Source: Symsagittifera roscoffensis
Taxonomy: Eukaryota; Xenacoelomorpha; Acoela; Convolutidae
NCBI RefSeq assembly: GCF_963678635.1
Contig: NC_087065.1
Location: 2,914,001 to 2,978,000, forward strand
Direction: 5' to 3'
DNA length: 64,000 nucleotides
Part shown: positions 18,538-29,653 of the stretch, piece by piece
Layout: every line of letters begins with the position of its first letter
Numbering within the stretch: position 1 is the first letter of the stretch
Position numbers and translations under genes: made by a program
The notes under the pieces: model-generated
The model's input: only the letters and a program-made list of their open reading frames with translations
Told to the model about the DNA's origin: nothing
Database searches by the model: none

Positions 18538-18947
18538 TGAGTTAGGACTGGAGTGTATAACTCATAGAGTAATTTCGGATAGGGTACACCGTCTGCTCGT
18601 CACGCTATCTTATTTTCGGCCGGATAGATTCGTGCAACTTCTTAGTCTAATACCGATCCTAATCTTACTCTTATACTATCTAGTCTCAGGTTGTTTAACT
18701 AGTCTCTGCTAGGCTCAATAGATCTAGGGTATACTGGTTTATTGCGGCTGCTGAAGTGCTCGGGAGAGTCCAACTAATTTCTAAGTTAAATTCAAATCTC
18801 TCTGGTGCTGAAATTACAAGTAACTTCAGCACTTACAAATAAGTGGGTTGTTAGTTAGATGGATCATGATTGGTTAATATTAAATACTTTACATTGGTAA
18901 AATATCTAATTTATCCAATCATAAAATGTAGTTTAGATCAGGTTCCA
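18538..18947 (-). repeat. 5' LTR (right copy) of the retroelement
   Basis: This is the second 410-bp LTR copy, at a constant offset of 18,504 bases from the left copy and differing only at 18611. Because the genes read leftward, this copy supplies the promoter. A tRNA primer-binding-like sequence lies two bases inside it, at 18518-18535. I did not identify a convincing TATA box upstream of the AATAAA. The TATAAG-like motif found lies downstream of it in sense orientation. Confidence 0.95.
18805..18832. promoter_or_regulatory. 28-bp LTR palindrome (right copy)
   Basis: This is the same palindrome as at 301-328, in the promoter-bearing 5' LTR. In sense orientation it is about 115 bases after the LTR start, a place where enhancer elements occur in U3 regions. 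Confidence 0.6.
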
Positions 18948-18951
18948 TCTC
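18948..18951. repeat. Target-site duplication, right copy (TCTC)
   Basis: This matches 30-33. Together the two copies show that the element entered by integrase-mediated insertion at this place and has not lost an end by recombination. Confidence 0.8.
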
Positions 18952-20396
18952 TTAAGCAAACAGGCTGAATTTTACGTTTTAACGCTTTTTTGTATGAATA
19001 TGGCAACAAATGCGTCCTTATCTTAGGGGCATTTCGTAATATTTTAGGGATGGTTGACTTAAATGTTTGTCGTAAAACCTTGTTGTGTGCCCGGATTAGT
19101 CCCGAGTACTGTTTCGCAATTGTTTCGAAAAAGATAGAAGTCCGAAAATGGACCAAAAAACGGACCATGGCTATCTCTCAGGGTAGAGTTTAATGGTTGT
19201 AGATGCGGCTTTATAATAACCATTACTGGTATATTTGCCTGAACACATTTTTTTATTCATTAAGATGATTTTTAAAATTGCATTCTACATCAGACTCTGC
19301 ACTGTGCTGTGCCACTTCACCTCTGATAAGAGATAAAATTAAAGATAAATATGACAGTATTAAGACAGTACCGAATCACTAATGGAACAGAACCAATTTT
19401 TGAGTTTACGGTGATAATTTCTAACTTACAAATTGACACAAAAAGGACTCCAACGCAATTTACAAATGGTTCGGAATTGTCTATGTTTGAACTCTGTACC
19501 AGTTCTGCAGTTCTAAACATTGCTTTGATAATATTGAAACACCAAAGATTTGCTCTGCTGTATCAATCTGGCTACTCTTTGGATGGTCAGGGGATCGATC
19601 ACCGCCACCACCGTTTCTAATTCACCACCGTTTCTAAGAAAAAGGATAAAATTTTGGCTTCTTAAGTTAGAATAAATTATGCTCAAAAAATTTGTCGACT
19701 TTTTTATAGGAATTATAAATTGATTAACCGAACTCTCCTCAAATTCCAAAAAAAGACCAAAAAATTTTGCCAAAAGACCCTCATTAAACTTTTTGCCAAA
19801 AATCTTTCTGTGCCTCATAACAACCGGGTAAGACTATTTTTTTTACTTTACTTTATTCTGCAGCTATATTGACTTCAAAGTGTCATGAATTTCAAATTCT
19901 CGTTTCCGTTTTGCAGTCATAAAAATCGGCGGAATATCTCAATTTCCTTTTCGCGACAGATTTAAACTCAGAGTGTATCCTATTGCGCCATTTTGTTCAC
20001 GCAAATCAATCGTGAAAAAAGAAAAAGAGCATTACTCTTAGTTTTTTTTCCAACGCCACCTGCAATTCAATTCACTGCAGAATTGATAAATTATGGAAAA
20101 AATCAATATTTGTTCTTCAAATTTTAGACTGATGTTTAAAAAGCCAACAAGAACTCTGAAAAATAGTGTGCCAAAGTCAAAAAATGTTCACAAAAATCAA
20201 GAGCCAAAAAAAGTTGTTGAATTATTAATTTATCGGTGGAATTTTTTCATAGAATAATTTATGGAAGCAAATAAACTACAAAGTACTCAAAACGAAGCTT
20301 ATTGTTCAACTTAACAAAAACTGAAAAAGCAAAAAAAAAACTTTTTTTTGGGTTCTAGATAATTTTTCTGAAAAAAAATTCTTCACTGAGAAATTC

Positions 20397-20480
20397 AAAA
20401 TAGTACAAAGGGGGCACCCTTTGGGTCGGCAGGGGGTCGAATCCCTGAGGGGGAGGGGCGTCCGGATTTTTCCGGAAAAA
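20397..20480 (+). repeat. Dispersed repeat copy with tRNA B-box-like GGTCGAATCC
   Basis: A run containing ACCCTTTGGGTCGGCAGGG, then a GGTCGAA motif and GGCGTCCG, is shared with 28804-28880 in the same orientation. The B-box-like motif suggests descent from a Pol III-transcribed element, but no A box was found. Confidence 0.45.
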
Positions 20481-20929
20481 GATTAAAAGGAACAATTTTA
20501 CTCGATACTCTTCAAAAAAGAGTATTGGCACATATATAAACGGAAAAAATGATTCCTGCATCAGAAAAAAAAGTTATAAATTCTGTATTGTAAAAAATGA
20601 TGGTTAATTGATAAAAAAGGAATATTATAGTTAAAGCGATTCTTTCAGAAGTCACATTTGGTCTGCCCTGCCGATGTTGATTAACTTTGAAGTCGGATAA
20701 TCATTTCTTTTTGCTGCGATTTGTGATTTTCAGTTCAAAGGGCGTTTGCTGTCAGTTTGTGGAGTACTGTAGTCTCGTTCAGTTATGAATTTTAATAACT
20801 TGAGTCCCAGGTGAAAATTTCCAGACGCAGACATTCAAATTAAGAGGCGATTTGTTATTTTCTTGTTTCATCTATCCACAAGGTTCATCATTGACGTCAC
20901 AGTGGTATAAAATGGTCATTAAACCACTT

Positions 20930-21330
20930 CAATAAACCAGCCGAATTATAAACAAACCGAAAACCAGCGGATTATGTAATGCAGCCGGTAGTTGCGTAAT
21001 ATGAAATCTTGTTACCCCTTCCCCCATGGTATAAAGTAATGAATTTCTTCACTATAAATACAGCTTTCAACTACAAAGCAACAAAGCATAAAAATATTGT
21101 ACCTTGCAAAGCACCCCCCCCCCCTCACCCTCCTCCTTTTGCAAAAGGGGGAACAGTTCACAAGATCCGTAATAAGTACTGAAATTTGCATGGTTTACTC
21201 ATCTGTTTCGTAAGTATTGCTTTTTTGTTAAGTAACTGCAGGTTTGTTGGGGCTGGTTTATATGCTAGCTGGTTTAAATTTGGGCTGGTTTATACGGTAG
21301 CTTGTTTATACTTGGGCTGGTTTCTTTACG
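20930..21330. repeat. Fold-back element with ATAAACCAGCC-type ends
   Basis: ATAAACCAGCCGAA near 20932 is answered by several inverted GGCTGGTTTATA-like motifs between 21248 and 21320. The same terminal motif bounds a shorter element inside the three tandem units (for example 36248-36408). The interior has no ORF, which suits a non-autonomous inverted-repeat element. Confidence 0.45.
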
Positions 21331-22439
21331 ACCGGTATCAAAATAACATCATCCATCAACGGTAACTTTTAATGAAGTGTAACAAAATTGCAAATCGTCA
21401 CTGAGTCGAAAAATGTAATATCTGGGTTACTGGGAGCGATGAGATTTCCTCCGGGAAATGGCGTCCCATTTTTATTTTCAAATACTTCATTGATCTTTAT
21501 AGGTCAGACATTTTTTAGAATTGAACTGTAAAGCAAAGTTGTTAGAAATAATTTTTTGGCTGCCGTTTGATAGATTCAGTCGACCTCCATAAAGGAAATC
21601 AGTAAATATGCAAATCAAAACAAGGCATGTAGTTTATCAGTTTTTGGAAAAACTAAAGTTCTATTTAAATATTCCTCCCCTTTTGGTCGTTATGGACAAA
21701 TAGCCAGTCCTGTAGAGAACTATATCAACAATAAATAAAATCCGAATTTTGTATTTTGTAACGAATACTCCCCAATTTAAGGACAAACTGTCGTTTCAAA
21801 ATTTTGCGGAATCCGGAACAGGCTGGAAAAAAATTGTTTACGGTACAAAAAATGCCCAAAAGAACCTTATTGCCAAAAATTTTTGGCGTGATACAAAACA
21901 CTTTTAGCGTGCAACAGAAAATTTTATTAAATTTTAAATAAAAATTGATAAAGAATCCTAATAATACAATTTCCTAGGGTCATTAAAGGTTTGCAGCTCT
22001 AAATTACTTTTTAAAAACTACTCGAAATTTAAAATGTACGGATTTTTCTTTAAAAGTTATATTTTACAACTTTTTTTCTAAAAATAAATTTCCAGTTCTT
22101 GTTGTTGAGACAACCAAAACGCTATGCGCAATCAAAACAACACTACAAGTAGAACAGAATGTTACGACCATAGTCTTAAAAATACAAAAAAATCTCAAAA
22201 TAGGTTGCTTTTTTCTGCGTGGTGTAATAAAAGATTGTGAAAAAAAAATGAAAACTTGATCATATTCGACAGTTAAAAAGAATTTGACAAATGTTTTTCG
22301 TCGAACAAATACTGGAAAAAAATCATTTAAAAGTCACAACACAAAATTTGCAAGTTTTTTCAATTTTCTTAACAGAGTTTTTGATTCCCAAAGTGGCGGT
22401 TAAAGCTGATTTCACTTAAGTAAAACTAAATTTTACAAG

Positions 22440-22660
22440 CTATTGCAAACCTGCCTGCTTACTATATTAAATCGAGAACAGACTGAACCTCAAAACTTTC
22501 GAACCAGTTTTTCTTGACACCGGACAGTTTTTTAAAAAAATTTTAAAGGTTGTTCGAGTCACGACTGAAAGGGCTTTAATATGACATATAGTTTGACCAT
22601 TCCGATGATTATTTGTGGTTCCTAATTTTGCGTGGAGAACCAAAAAAAAATAAAACACAC
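22440..22660 (+). repeat. Copy of a dispersed repeat related to the 30.3-34.3 kb units
   Basis: The order AACCTGCC, GAGTCACGACTGAA, ATTCCGATGAT, TGTGGTTCC and GCGTGGAGAACC is also found near 31579-31750 and 32960-33170, and in reverse at 57770-57870 and 58830-58940. This is a diverged family with no coding potential seen. Confidence 0.5.
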
Positions 22661-23231
22661 CCGAATAATAATTGTGGTTTCTGCGATTCGCAGAGGATCT
22701 ATGAAAGGCTATCCAGCCTGTCTACACATAGTCCATTTCTCTTATTCTCCCACATTCTTGACTGAGTTATTTAGTTAAGCAAAGCTATTTCTTGCGACCC
22801 AAGGCCGGTTTTGCGTCTTGAATTTTCACGTGGTAGCACTCTTGCAGCCGTAATCGGTCAGGCTGTGGCAGATCTGAAGCTAGAGGTCAAGCGAGAGCAC
22901 GTCCTCACACACTATCATTGCTATGGCAGGGTATCGATTACACGATCTGAATATCTCAAAGTGAACGCCTTAACACTATTATGCCTCTTAATATTAATTT
23001 TCAATGGTCGGAACAATTAGGGCCAAAAAAAACCAAACGAAATATGAGAGAAAACCATAAAAAATTGTTTTGATGAACCTTATATCTCTAGTTCAAAGTA
23101 AACCACAAACTCTTCCATGTAAGAACCATTTTCAAGAATGGAGTTCAATCGTACATGTCGGCTGGAAGGGTTTTCTTAGGTTTATGATTGTTTAGAAGAT
23201 AAATTAAGAACTGACAGAGAAATCCGCTGGC

Positions 23232-23281
23232 CTTAGAGATCGTCTGACTTAAAATTGTTTTTAAATCAGACGATCTCTAAG
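23232..23281. other. Perfect 16-bp-stem hairpin
   Basis: CTTAGAGATCGTCTGA at 23232-23247 is the exact reverse complement of 23266-23281, around an 18-base AT-rich loop. No copy was noticed elsewhere in the window. Confidence 0.7.
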
Positions 23282-24243
23282 TTGAGCCTTAAATCTTCTT
23301 GTTTTACTGTATATTGAATAATAAACAATGAGAATTACTGACAATCTTGACACTTTTGTGTTATTAGCAAGCACGAATCTACAATTTTCCCAGCGAACTT
23401 TTTAATCAGGTCTAAGAAATATATATTTTCACCGCTCTCAAAACACTAATTTAATGCGCCGTTGGAGAATTTCTGACAGATTTTAAAAACGCTTTTTTTA
23501 GCGCGCTCTCTATTCTCAAAATTAGTATAGATTGGAGCCAAAACCGCCTTTAAATTTTTTTTTGGCTTCGGTTGTCAAACATTGATGTCATAAAATCATA
23601 CCAAAGAGTTTTTTTCGTATTATTTAAAGTCAAATCAGGTACCATAAACATTTATCAGAATGAATCACACAGCATATCATATTAAAGCGCTCTAAATCAT
23701 AATTCGAGCAAAATAAAAAAAGTGTCAAATAAATTGTCAACATCGAGTAAAATTAGTTTGAAATTTTTGCCTTTAGACTAATTTTAAGCCAGTGAAGCCA
23801 GCGTGAAAAAGTCGTAAAAAAACTAACTTTTTCGACCACTTAATATAGTTGTACTCCGGGAAAACTAATTTTCAAAACTTCATTTAAAGGCTCATAACTA
23901 ATTTATAAAACTCAAATTCCTCATATTAGTTTTTTTTTCAATATTTGAAGACAACTGTAATATTATGCCTTATTAAGTCGCTCAATCTAAGCGTTTTTCC
24001 GGGTCCTCTGATGACACCACGCATAAAACACCAACCACACAATAATGAAAAAAAAAGAAACAATTTTTTTTATGAATCTGGTCGGAGCTTTCTGTGCTAG
24101 TATCAAATCATCCGGCTTCTCCTATTTTTATAATTATATTACACAGCACCCGCCTATCTTGTTTTTTTATATGCTTAGTTTTTTAGTTTTTCATATTTTG
24201 GGGGTGTTTTTTTTCTATACTTGTTTGTTTATTATTTGTTTAG

Positions 24244-24438
24244 TCGGAAGAGGAGATGAAACAGTGCGAAGACTTCATCCCCCAACTGCTCATCACAAAC
24301 TTGGAGGACACTAAGAAGGAGAGGACAGTGTACTCTTTCTCCATGCAGGGGTCCGAGATCAAGTTCAACATGCGCTGGCACCTCAAGGGAAACTTCTACG
24401 AACAGATGGAGTTATACGATTTCCCATTTGACGTCCAG
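24244..24438 (+). CDS. Exon of a Cys-less pentameric ligand-gated ion-channel-like protein
   Basis: This 195-nt, 65-codon open segment is much GC-richer than its surroundings. It is bounded by a T-rich tract ending TTTAG on the left and CAG|GTATCT on the right, and is phase 0 at both ends. The product contains HLKGNFYEQMELYDFPFDVQ. The FPFD-x-Q signature is the core of the loop that links the inner and outer sheets in pentameric ligand-gated channels. The position where Cys-loop receptors carry the first loop Cys is Glu here, as in Cys-less members. The exon would thus encode part of the extracellular ligand-binding domain. The rest of the gene is not identifiable in the window. Confidence 0.6.
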
Positions 24439-25055
24439 GTATCTCTAGTCCGGATCCTTTTAACAATTCCCCACCCTCCCCCCGTACCCCTACTGAAAAA
24501 AGGGAGGAAGATTAATTAGTACGTACAAACTGGCATATGCTCTACCTTTGATATATTTCCTTTTAGGGATAGTTATTCTTTGCTAGTTACCAGGGAGGGG
24601 GTGTTGATAGTTAAACTTACATCCTTTGAGTCTATGCAGTAAGAAACACATAAGACAATCCTAAAAAACCACTCGATACCCATGAAATCAGGCTGATCTT
24701 CTCTCAAGAACAAGTGACCTTTTTCTGATGTATTCCAACGTTCCATAAAGAAACCAGGATAGCGGTTCGCTGAGCAAGAGGCACAGAACGCTCTGAACCC
24801 GCAAGTTTTCATATCACAAATATAAAACAAGAAAAAAAGATTAAATATTGTGAAACTACTATTTCAGATTTTTTGATTTTTTTCAGTTTTTTTGTTGTAA
24901 CTCGCGTTTTTTGTTGAAAAAAAAATTAAAAAAAAAAAGAGTCTGAAAAATGAATAGTCTTATTGGTTGTCACAATGTCTATGTGGGATTTCAATTGAAT
25001 GCTGTTAATAACATGAACTAACGTGTTTTTTATCAAGTTTCGCTAAACAAATTGT
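24439..25055. other. Intron-like DNA downstream of the channel exon
   Basis: No further exon of the channel gene could be supported. A minus-strand open frame at 24573-24830 has no recognisable motif or splice context and is left uncalled. Confidence 0.5.
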
Positions 25056-26570
25056 TATTGTTCCGTTCCGACTTTCGGTACGAAAGTAACGGAATATTTG
25101 TGCTCGGGGTGGGTATTTTTTCTTCAGACAAATTTTGACTTTTTAACTAGCCATTTTTGACGGAATTTTTAAAATATCATTCGAAAGCTATTGTTGTCCT
25201 GAGCTTAAATTTGAAAATTTTTTTACCTGTGATCATTTTTTGTAAATTTATGGGGGTTTAAAGATTGTCATTTTGGCCAATTTGGAAGAATGAACGCGCG
25301 ATATACTTCGCGCTATTAACGCGTAAGCGGAGAAATAATTCGTCTTAAAATCGTTCCAAATTGGTTGAAAGACGCTTAGTTGCCATAATTCTTTCGTTAC
25401 AAGGAGCGAAATCTATTGTTTTGTAATTTATATGGCGTGTGGGGGGATGATTTTTGTACAATAATTTTCAAATTTTAGAAAGAAACTTTTTTTTTTATTT
25501 TTTTTTAATGTTGTTTATGTTATTACTGCTCCATAAACATTAAAAGGTAGTCGGAACATTCAAGGCTTTGCCCTGATACGAGCAGTCTTGTTTTTCTATA
25601 AATCTAAGATATACTCAGAGTTATTTCCTGAAAAATTCATATTTTCTCCCCCCTAAATCAATTTGGGGTGAATTGTACGGTTACCATTATATGCTTTGCA
25701 GCTGCCATTTAAAATTTCTGCAGTAGTTTAAAAATATCCAACCACTTTTTTGTTGAATTGTACCTCTACAAGTAATGACAAATGACTTATCTCAAATAGA
25801 AACAATTTATTTGGAACAAGTTAGTTGCCTCGGATCAATTTGGAAAGATTGATATAAACGCAGTAGCTTAGCTATGCGTTAGTAGAAACTATTTAAACAG
25901 CACACATTAATTTTCCCAGTTTGTCCAAATTGGTAAACTCCCATTTTTTCAAACTTTCATACTTTTTACAAAAATAGCAGCAAGGGAAAAGTGTTTTCTT
26001 TATATTTTGCGCTCAGTACACAAAATATCTTTCGGATGGTATGAAAATTTCATTCAAAAATGGTCAATAAAAAACGGAAGTTGGTTTGCATAAAAAACAA
26101 GACTGCTCGTATCAAAGCAAAGCTCTGAATATTCTGATTGCTTTTTTAGGTCTATGAAGCAAAATAACCTAAAAAAAACTAAATGTAATAAAAAAAGAGC
26201 TTTTTTTAATTTGAGAATTTTTTTTGTAAAAATCATCCCCTCACATGCCATTTAAAAGTTCAAGTGATCGATTTTGCTCCTAGTAACACATTAGTTCGGC
26301 AAACAAGCTTCTTTCAACCAATTTCGAACGATTTCTAAGACGGGCTAAATCTCCGCTTGCGTGTTGGTGTTAGTAAAGCGAAATATATCGCGCGAAATAT
26401 ATCGCGCACAGGTGAAATATTTTTTCAAATTTAAGCTCTGGACAACAAAATTTTTTGAATAAAAATTTCGTTAAGAGAGGCTAGTTCAAAAGTCAAAATT
26501 TGTCTGAAGAAAAAAAACCACCCCGAGCACAAATATTCCGTCATTTTCGTTACGATTGTCGGAACATGAA
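25056..26570. repeat. 1.5-kb inverted repeat (fold-back element)
   Basis: A left arm (about 25056-25605) reappears in reverse complement as about 26088-26570, with a spacer of about 480 bases. Shared landmarks in order are GTTCCGAC, GGAATATTTGTGCTCGGGG, CTTCAGACAAATTTTGACTT, GCTTAAATTTGAAAA, GCGCGATATA, GCGGAGA, GGGGATGATTTTT and ACGAGCAGTCTTGTTTTT. The arms are diverged by substitutions and small gaps. Pieces of the same arm occur in the tandem units (about 35130-35590) and near 61110-61350, so this is a family. No transposase was found. Confidence 0.8.
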
Positions 26571-28559
26571 CCACAATCTTAAGTTTTTCGTCAAAATGAT
26601 AATCTGGTTTCTGCATCGGAGAGGAGGCACATGCTGTTCAAACCTCTGTCTCATAAACTAAAACGAGATACTTGACAAGAAAAATTACACAAACAAAAAT
26701 ATAAATTTACCAACTATGTTCTTACGTCATAAGAAATCAGTGGCAATGTTAGTATAGAGGATGAGGGAGGCAAGAAGGACTTTTAAGATTTCCTTTGACA
26801 GTTTTTCACAAAAAATTTTTGACCGACAACCCTTAATTTTTCTGAGGGTGTTTTTGGCGCCAATGTTGCAGAGGAAGCGCTTGCCAAAAGCGCCTTTTCC
26901 CGAGTTTCTCAACAAACTGCCAGCAGTGCTACAACTTTTGACAATTTAGGTTTTCATAATGTTTTGGGAATCCCGGAAAAAAATTAAATGAGACTTTATC
27001 AGAATATAATAGACCATTTTTCGAAAACCGCTTTTAATTAAAAATGAAAAAAAAATAAGTTCAGTTTTTTTTCACTTTAAATTGGTCTGCAAAGCAAAAA
27101 ATGGAAAATTGTTCTAGAACTTTTTCTGACACCGGTTGTTTTCAACAAAAAAACCCCTTACACATCGAAACAAGACTGAAAAATTTTTATTTTGATAGAT
27201 CTCTAGCAAAGTTGACATTAACTTGAGAGGCTTAATTTTTGCGCGGAAAAACACCCTGTACTTTGTTTTTTTTCCCTAAGTTTTTATTAGAACAATAGAG
27301 ACAATATGCTTGCTCGCTTTAATTAGTGTAAATAAATAGAAAAAGAAGTAATTTTTTTTGTATTTAACTGAACTGATTTTGGACAAACTAAAATTTTTAT
27401 AGTAGAAAATCTATGAAAATAAGAACTTTTCACACAAAATTTCAAAAAAAAAAAATTCTTTTCGCAATTTTTCTGCTGCGCTTTTTCATATTGTTAATTT
27501 GCATTTTTCTCGGCGTATAAAAAGTGATTTGTTTCATTTCTCCCCTAGCGAGAACTCCCTAATCCATCCCCAAAAAAGACTAGGTTGTCGTAAAATCAGT
27601 CGTGGCTTTCAATTAATCAAGTCATAGATACTGAAAATTAAGTCAAACCTAACTTGATCTAGATTCTGTTTGAAGCAAACGAATCAGTATCCATAAATTC
27701 AAGAAAAGCCTTCATTTGTGTCTCAGCATGGATCGCTAATAAACAGACGTATCATTATTTTGGTCTCTTCAGTTAATCTGTTTTTATTGCCTCTTCCTTC
27801 TAACAAAACAGAGGCAACAAAGCCCAAAGATCTATTTTCACTTTCTTAAAATAAAAAACAATCACCACATCTTCACTTTTTATCAGCATGAAAACATTTC
27901 GATTGCATAACACTTCATGATTTTTATCAGATTTTTTCTCGTTTCCACCCACACCGCGGAAATTGCGTAAAAAACATCATGAAAATTGATTAATGGTTGT
28001 TTCCGTTTCTAAAAAACTGCCAGCATTTCGCTGGCTGAAGTCTTGCAAAATGGGTTCATATCGATTGCACTCTTAGGTTATTTATTTTCAAGGTCTTTTT
28101 ATCGACCCGATGGCATTGACAAATTAGATAATAGATCAATAGCTGGGCTGGGCGAGCGGAAAACTCTATCCGAAATACGGGAAACCTTGAACGCCTGTTG
28201 GCTTTCAGAGTTATTTTTAGAAAACACACTCTGGCCCTTTTTCTCATTTTGGCTTTTTTCTGAATCTGAGCGATGCAAAAACAGCCGCTGGGTGCTGATT
28301 TACTGAGAAAACTGCATCGTGAAGACTTTGTTAAGCTTCCAGGCCAATCTAAAATTTTCCAAAGTTGTTCTTGGCGTGTTTTTTTTTAAAATCGAAAATT
28401 CTTATCTTACTTTTTAGATCAATCAAATTAATTTTCCGAGCACTGACATGAAACTAACAAGAACAGCAGATTGCTTTGCAGGTATCGCACAAGTTTTGAC
28501 CACAATTATTTTCATAAATTTCAAAAATTTTGTCGACTTTTTTTTAATGTCGACCGAAA

Positions 28560-28770
28560 TTATGTTCCGTGCTCTCCCAAAGCACTAAAAATAACCTGTT
28601 TTAATCAATTTTTCTGCGAAGCAGGCAAAATTTTGAAAAAAAATTAGGCCAAAAGAAGCGTTTTAGGCACTTTTTGTATAACTTTGACCATAAAATTGCA
28701 TTTTTTCTGGCGCGCGTTCACCCCGCAAAGTTAGTATATATTAGCGCCTAAGGCTCTTTTAGAAAAGTTT
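28560..28770 (+). repeat. Dispersed repeat copy with GGCGCGCG core
   Basis: It shares a CTCTCCCAAAGCACT-like start and a GCATTTTTTCTGGCGCGCG core followed by a TTAGTATA-like end with 23420-23560 and 60470-60660. There is no ORF and the copies are strongly diverged. Confidence 0.4.
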
Positions 28771-28803
28771 TAGGTTCTGTCACCAAAAATGGATGTCTCA
28801 AAA

Positions 28804-28880
28804 CAGTACAGAGGGAGGGACCCTTTGGGTCGGCAGGGGGTCGAAACCATTAGAAAAAAGGCGTCCGTATAGTCCTCCTG
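28804..28880 (+). repeat. Second copy of the GGTCGAA-bearing dispersed repeat
   Basis: It shares the ACCCTTTGGGTCGGCAGGG core and the downstream GGCGTCCG with 20397-20480. The flanks do not match, so this is a dispersed rather than a segmental copy. Confidence 0.45.
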
Positions 28881-29453
28881 CCCCCTCCCCTAAATCTGCC
28901 CCTGATGCAAAGGAAATCGTGATTGACTTTTTAAGAACTAGTCGTTAATATTTTAATGAATGAAGAAAACAATTTTTAGTCTCTACTAATTAAGTGAAGA
29001 GCGAAATCAACAACTCTAGTGTTTAAATTGTTCTAAGAAGCTAAAAACTTGCAGCTCATTTTTTCTCTACGTCTCGATATTTTTCCAAAGTTTTATATTA
29101 TACTAGTACATGTTATTTGAAAGCAATCACATAATTGTATATTAATTCATATTATTCGGTTTCACCTTCAAATTTTTGTGAAGCGTAATTTGGCGCGTAA
29201 AAAACACCCAATTTTAAAAGCGCCGCTTGCAAAATGGATTTTTGCTCTGAAGGTTACCGGGCAAATTTGTTTCCCGTTCAAACATCATTTGAAAAAGAGT
29301 TACAAAATTGTCATTTTCTGGCTTGTGGTCCTCTCGTAGATGTTCTGAAAGTATGAACGGAACAGTGTTGAAGTATACGGTGCTGAAAAAAAAATGTTCA
29401 TCAGTGCCGAAAACCATTTTGAATTTTGTTTTTACTCATCCCAAATCACTGAC

Positions 29454-29653
29454 NNNNNNNNNNNNNNNNNNNNNNNNNNNNNNNNNNNNNNNNNNNNNNN
29501 NNNNNNNNNNNNNNNNNNNNNNNNNNNNNNNNNNNNNNNNNNNNNNNNNNNNNNNNNNNNNNNNNNNNNNNNNNNNNNNNNNNNNNNNNNNNNNNNNNNN
29601 NNNNNNNNNNNNNNNNNNNNNNNNNNNNNNNNNNNNNNNNNNNNNNNNNNNNN
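29454..29653. other. Assembly gap, 200 N
   Basis: Exactly 200 unknown bases are shown, a conventional scaffold placeholder. True length is unknown. Open frames drawn across it are meaningless. Confidence 0.99.

Larger units (their letters stand above)
34..18947 (-). mobile_element. Complete 18.9-kb LTR retroelement (Ty3/Gypsy-type pol, env-like and accessory ORFs)
   Basis: The element is bounded by two direct 410-bp LTRs that start TG and end CA on both strands and differ at a single base (107 C versus 18611 T). It is flanked by a 4-bp duplication, TCTC, at 30-33 and 18948-18951. All long ORFs read on the minus strand, so the right LTR is the 5' LTR. The internal order is leader, basic ORF, gag, in-frame TAA, pol, small ORFs, envelope-like ORF, 601-aa ORF, 3' non-coding DNA. 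Pol carries protease, RT, RNase H and integrase in the Ty3/Gypsy and retrovirus order. No frameshift or nonsense change is seen in the long ORFs other than the TAA between gag and pol. Near-identical LTRs indicate a very recent insertion. At 18.9 kb it is far longer than the 5-9 kb usual for animal Gypsy elements. Confidence 0.95.
18952..24243. other. Host non-coding DNA with dispersed repeats
   Basis: No supported gene lies here. The AT-rich sequence contains a hairpin at 23232-23281, an element edged by ATAAACCAGCC-like motifs at about 20930-21330, a copy of a GGTCGAATCC-bearing repeat near 20397-20480, and one dispersed repeat near 22440-22660. A GC-richer island at about 22780-22990 has an open plus frame but no convincing splice acceptor. 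Near 23400-23560 there is a copy of a repeat also seen at 28560-28770 and 60440-60660. Confidence 0.6.
26571..29453. other. Non-coding AT-rich DNA up to the first gap
   Basis: No gene is supported. The stretch contains a dispersed repeat copy at 28804-28880 and another family copy near 28560-28770 (a GGCGCGCG core followed by TTAGTATATA). Confidence 0.6.

Noticed and set aside
22780..23020. GC-richer island with an open frame (STLAAVIGQAVADLKLE) as an exon
   Set aside because: A weak donor is possible but no convincing acceptor or family match was found. Kept only as a note in the surrounding region.
24573..24830. 85-aa minus-strand ORF next to the channel exon
   Set aside because: No motif, no splice context and opposite strand to the exon.
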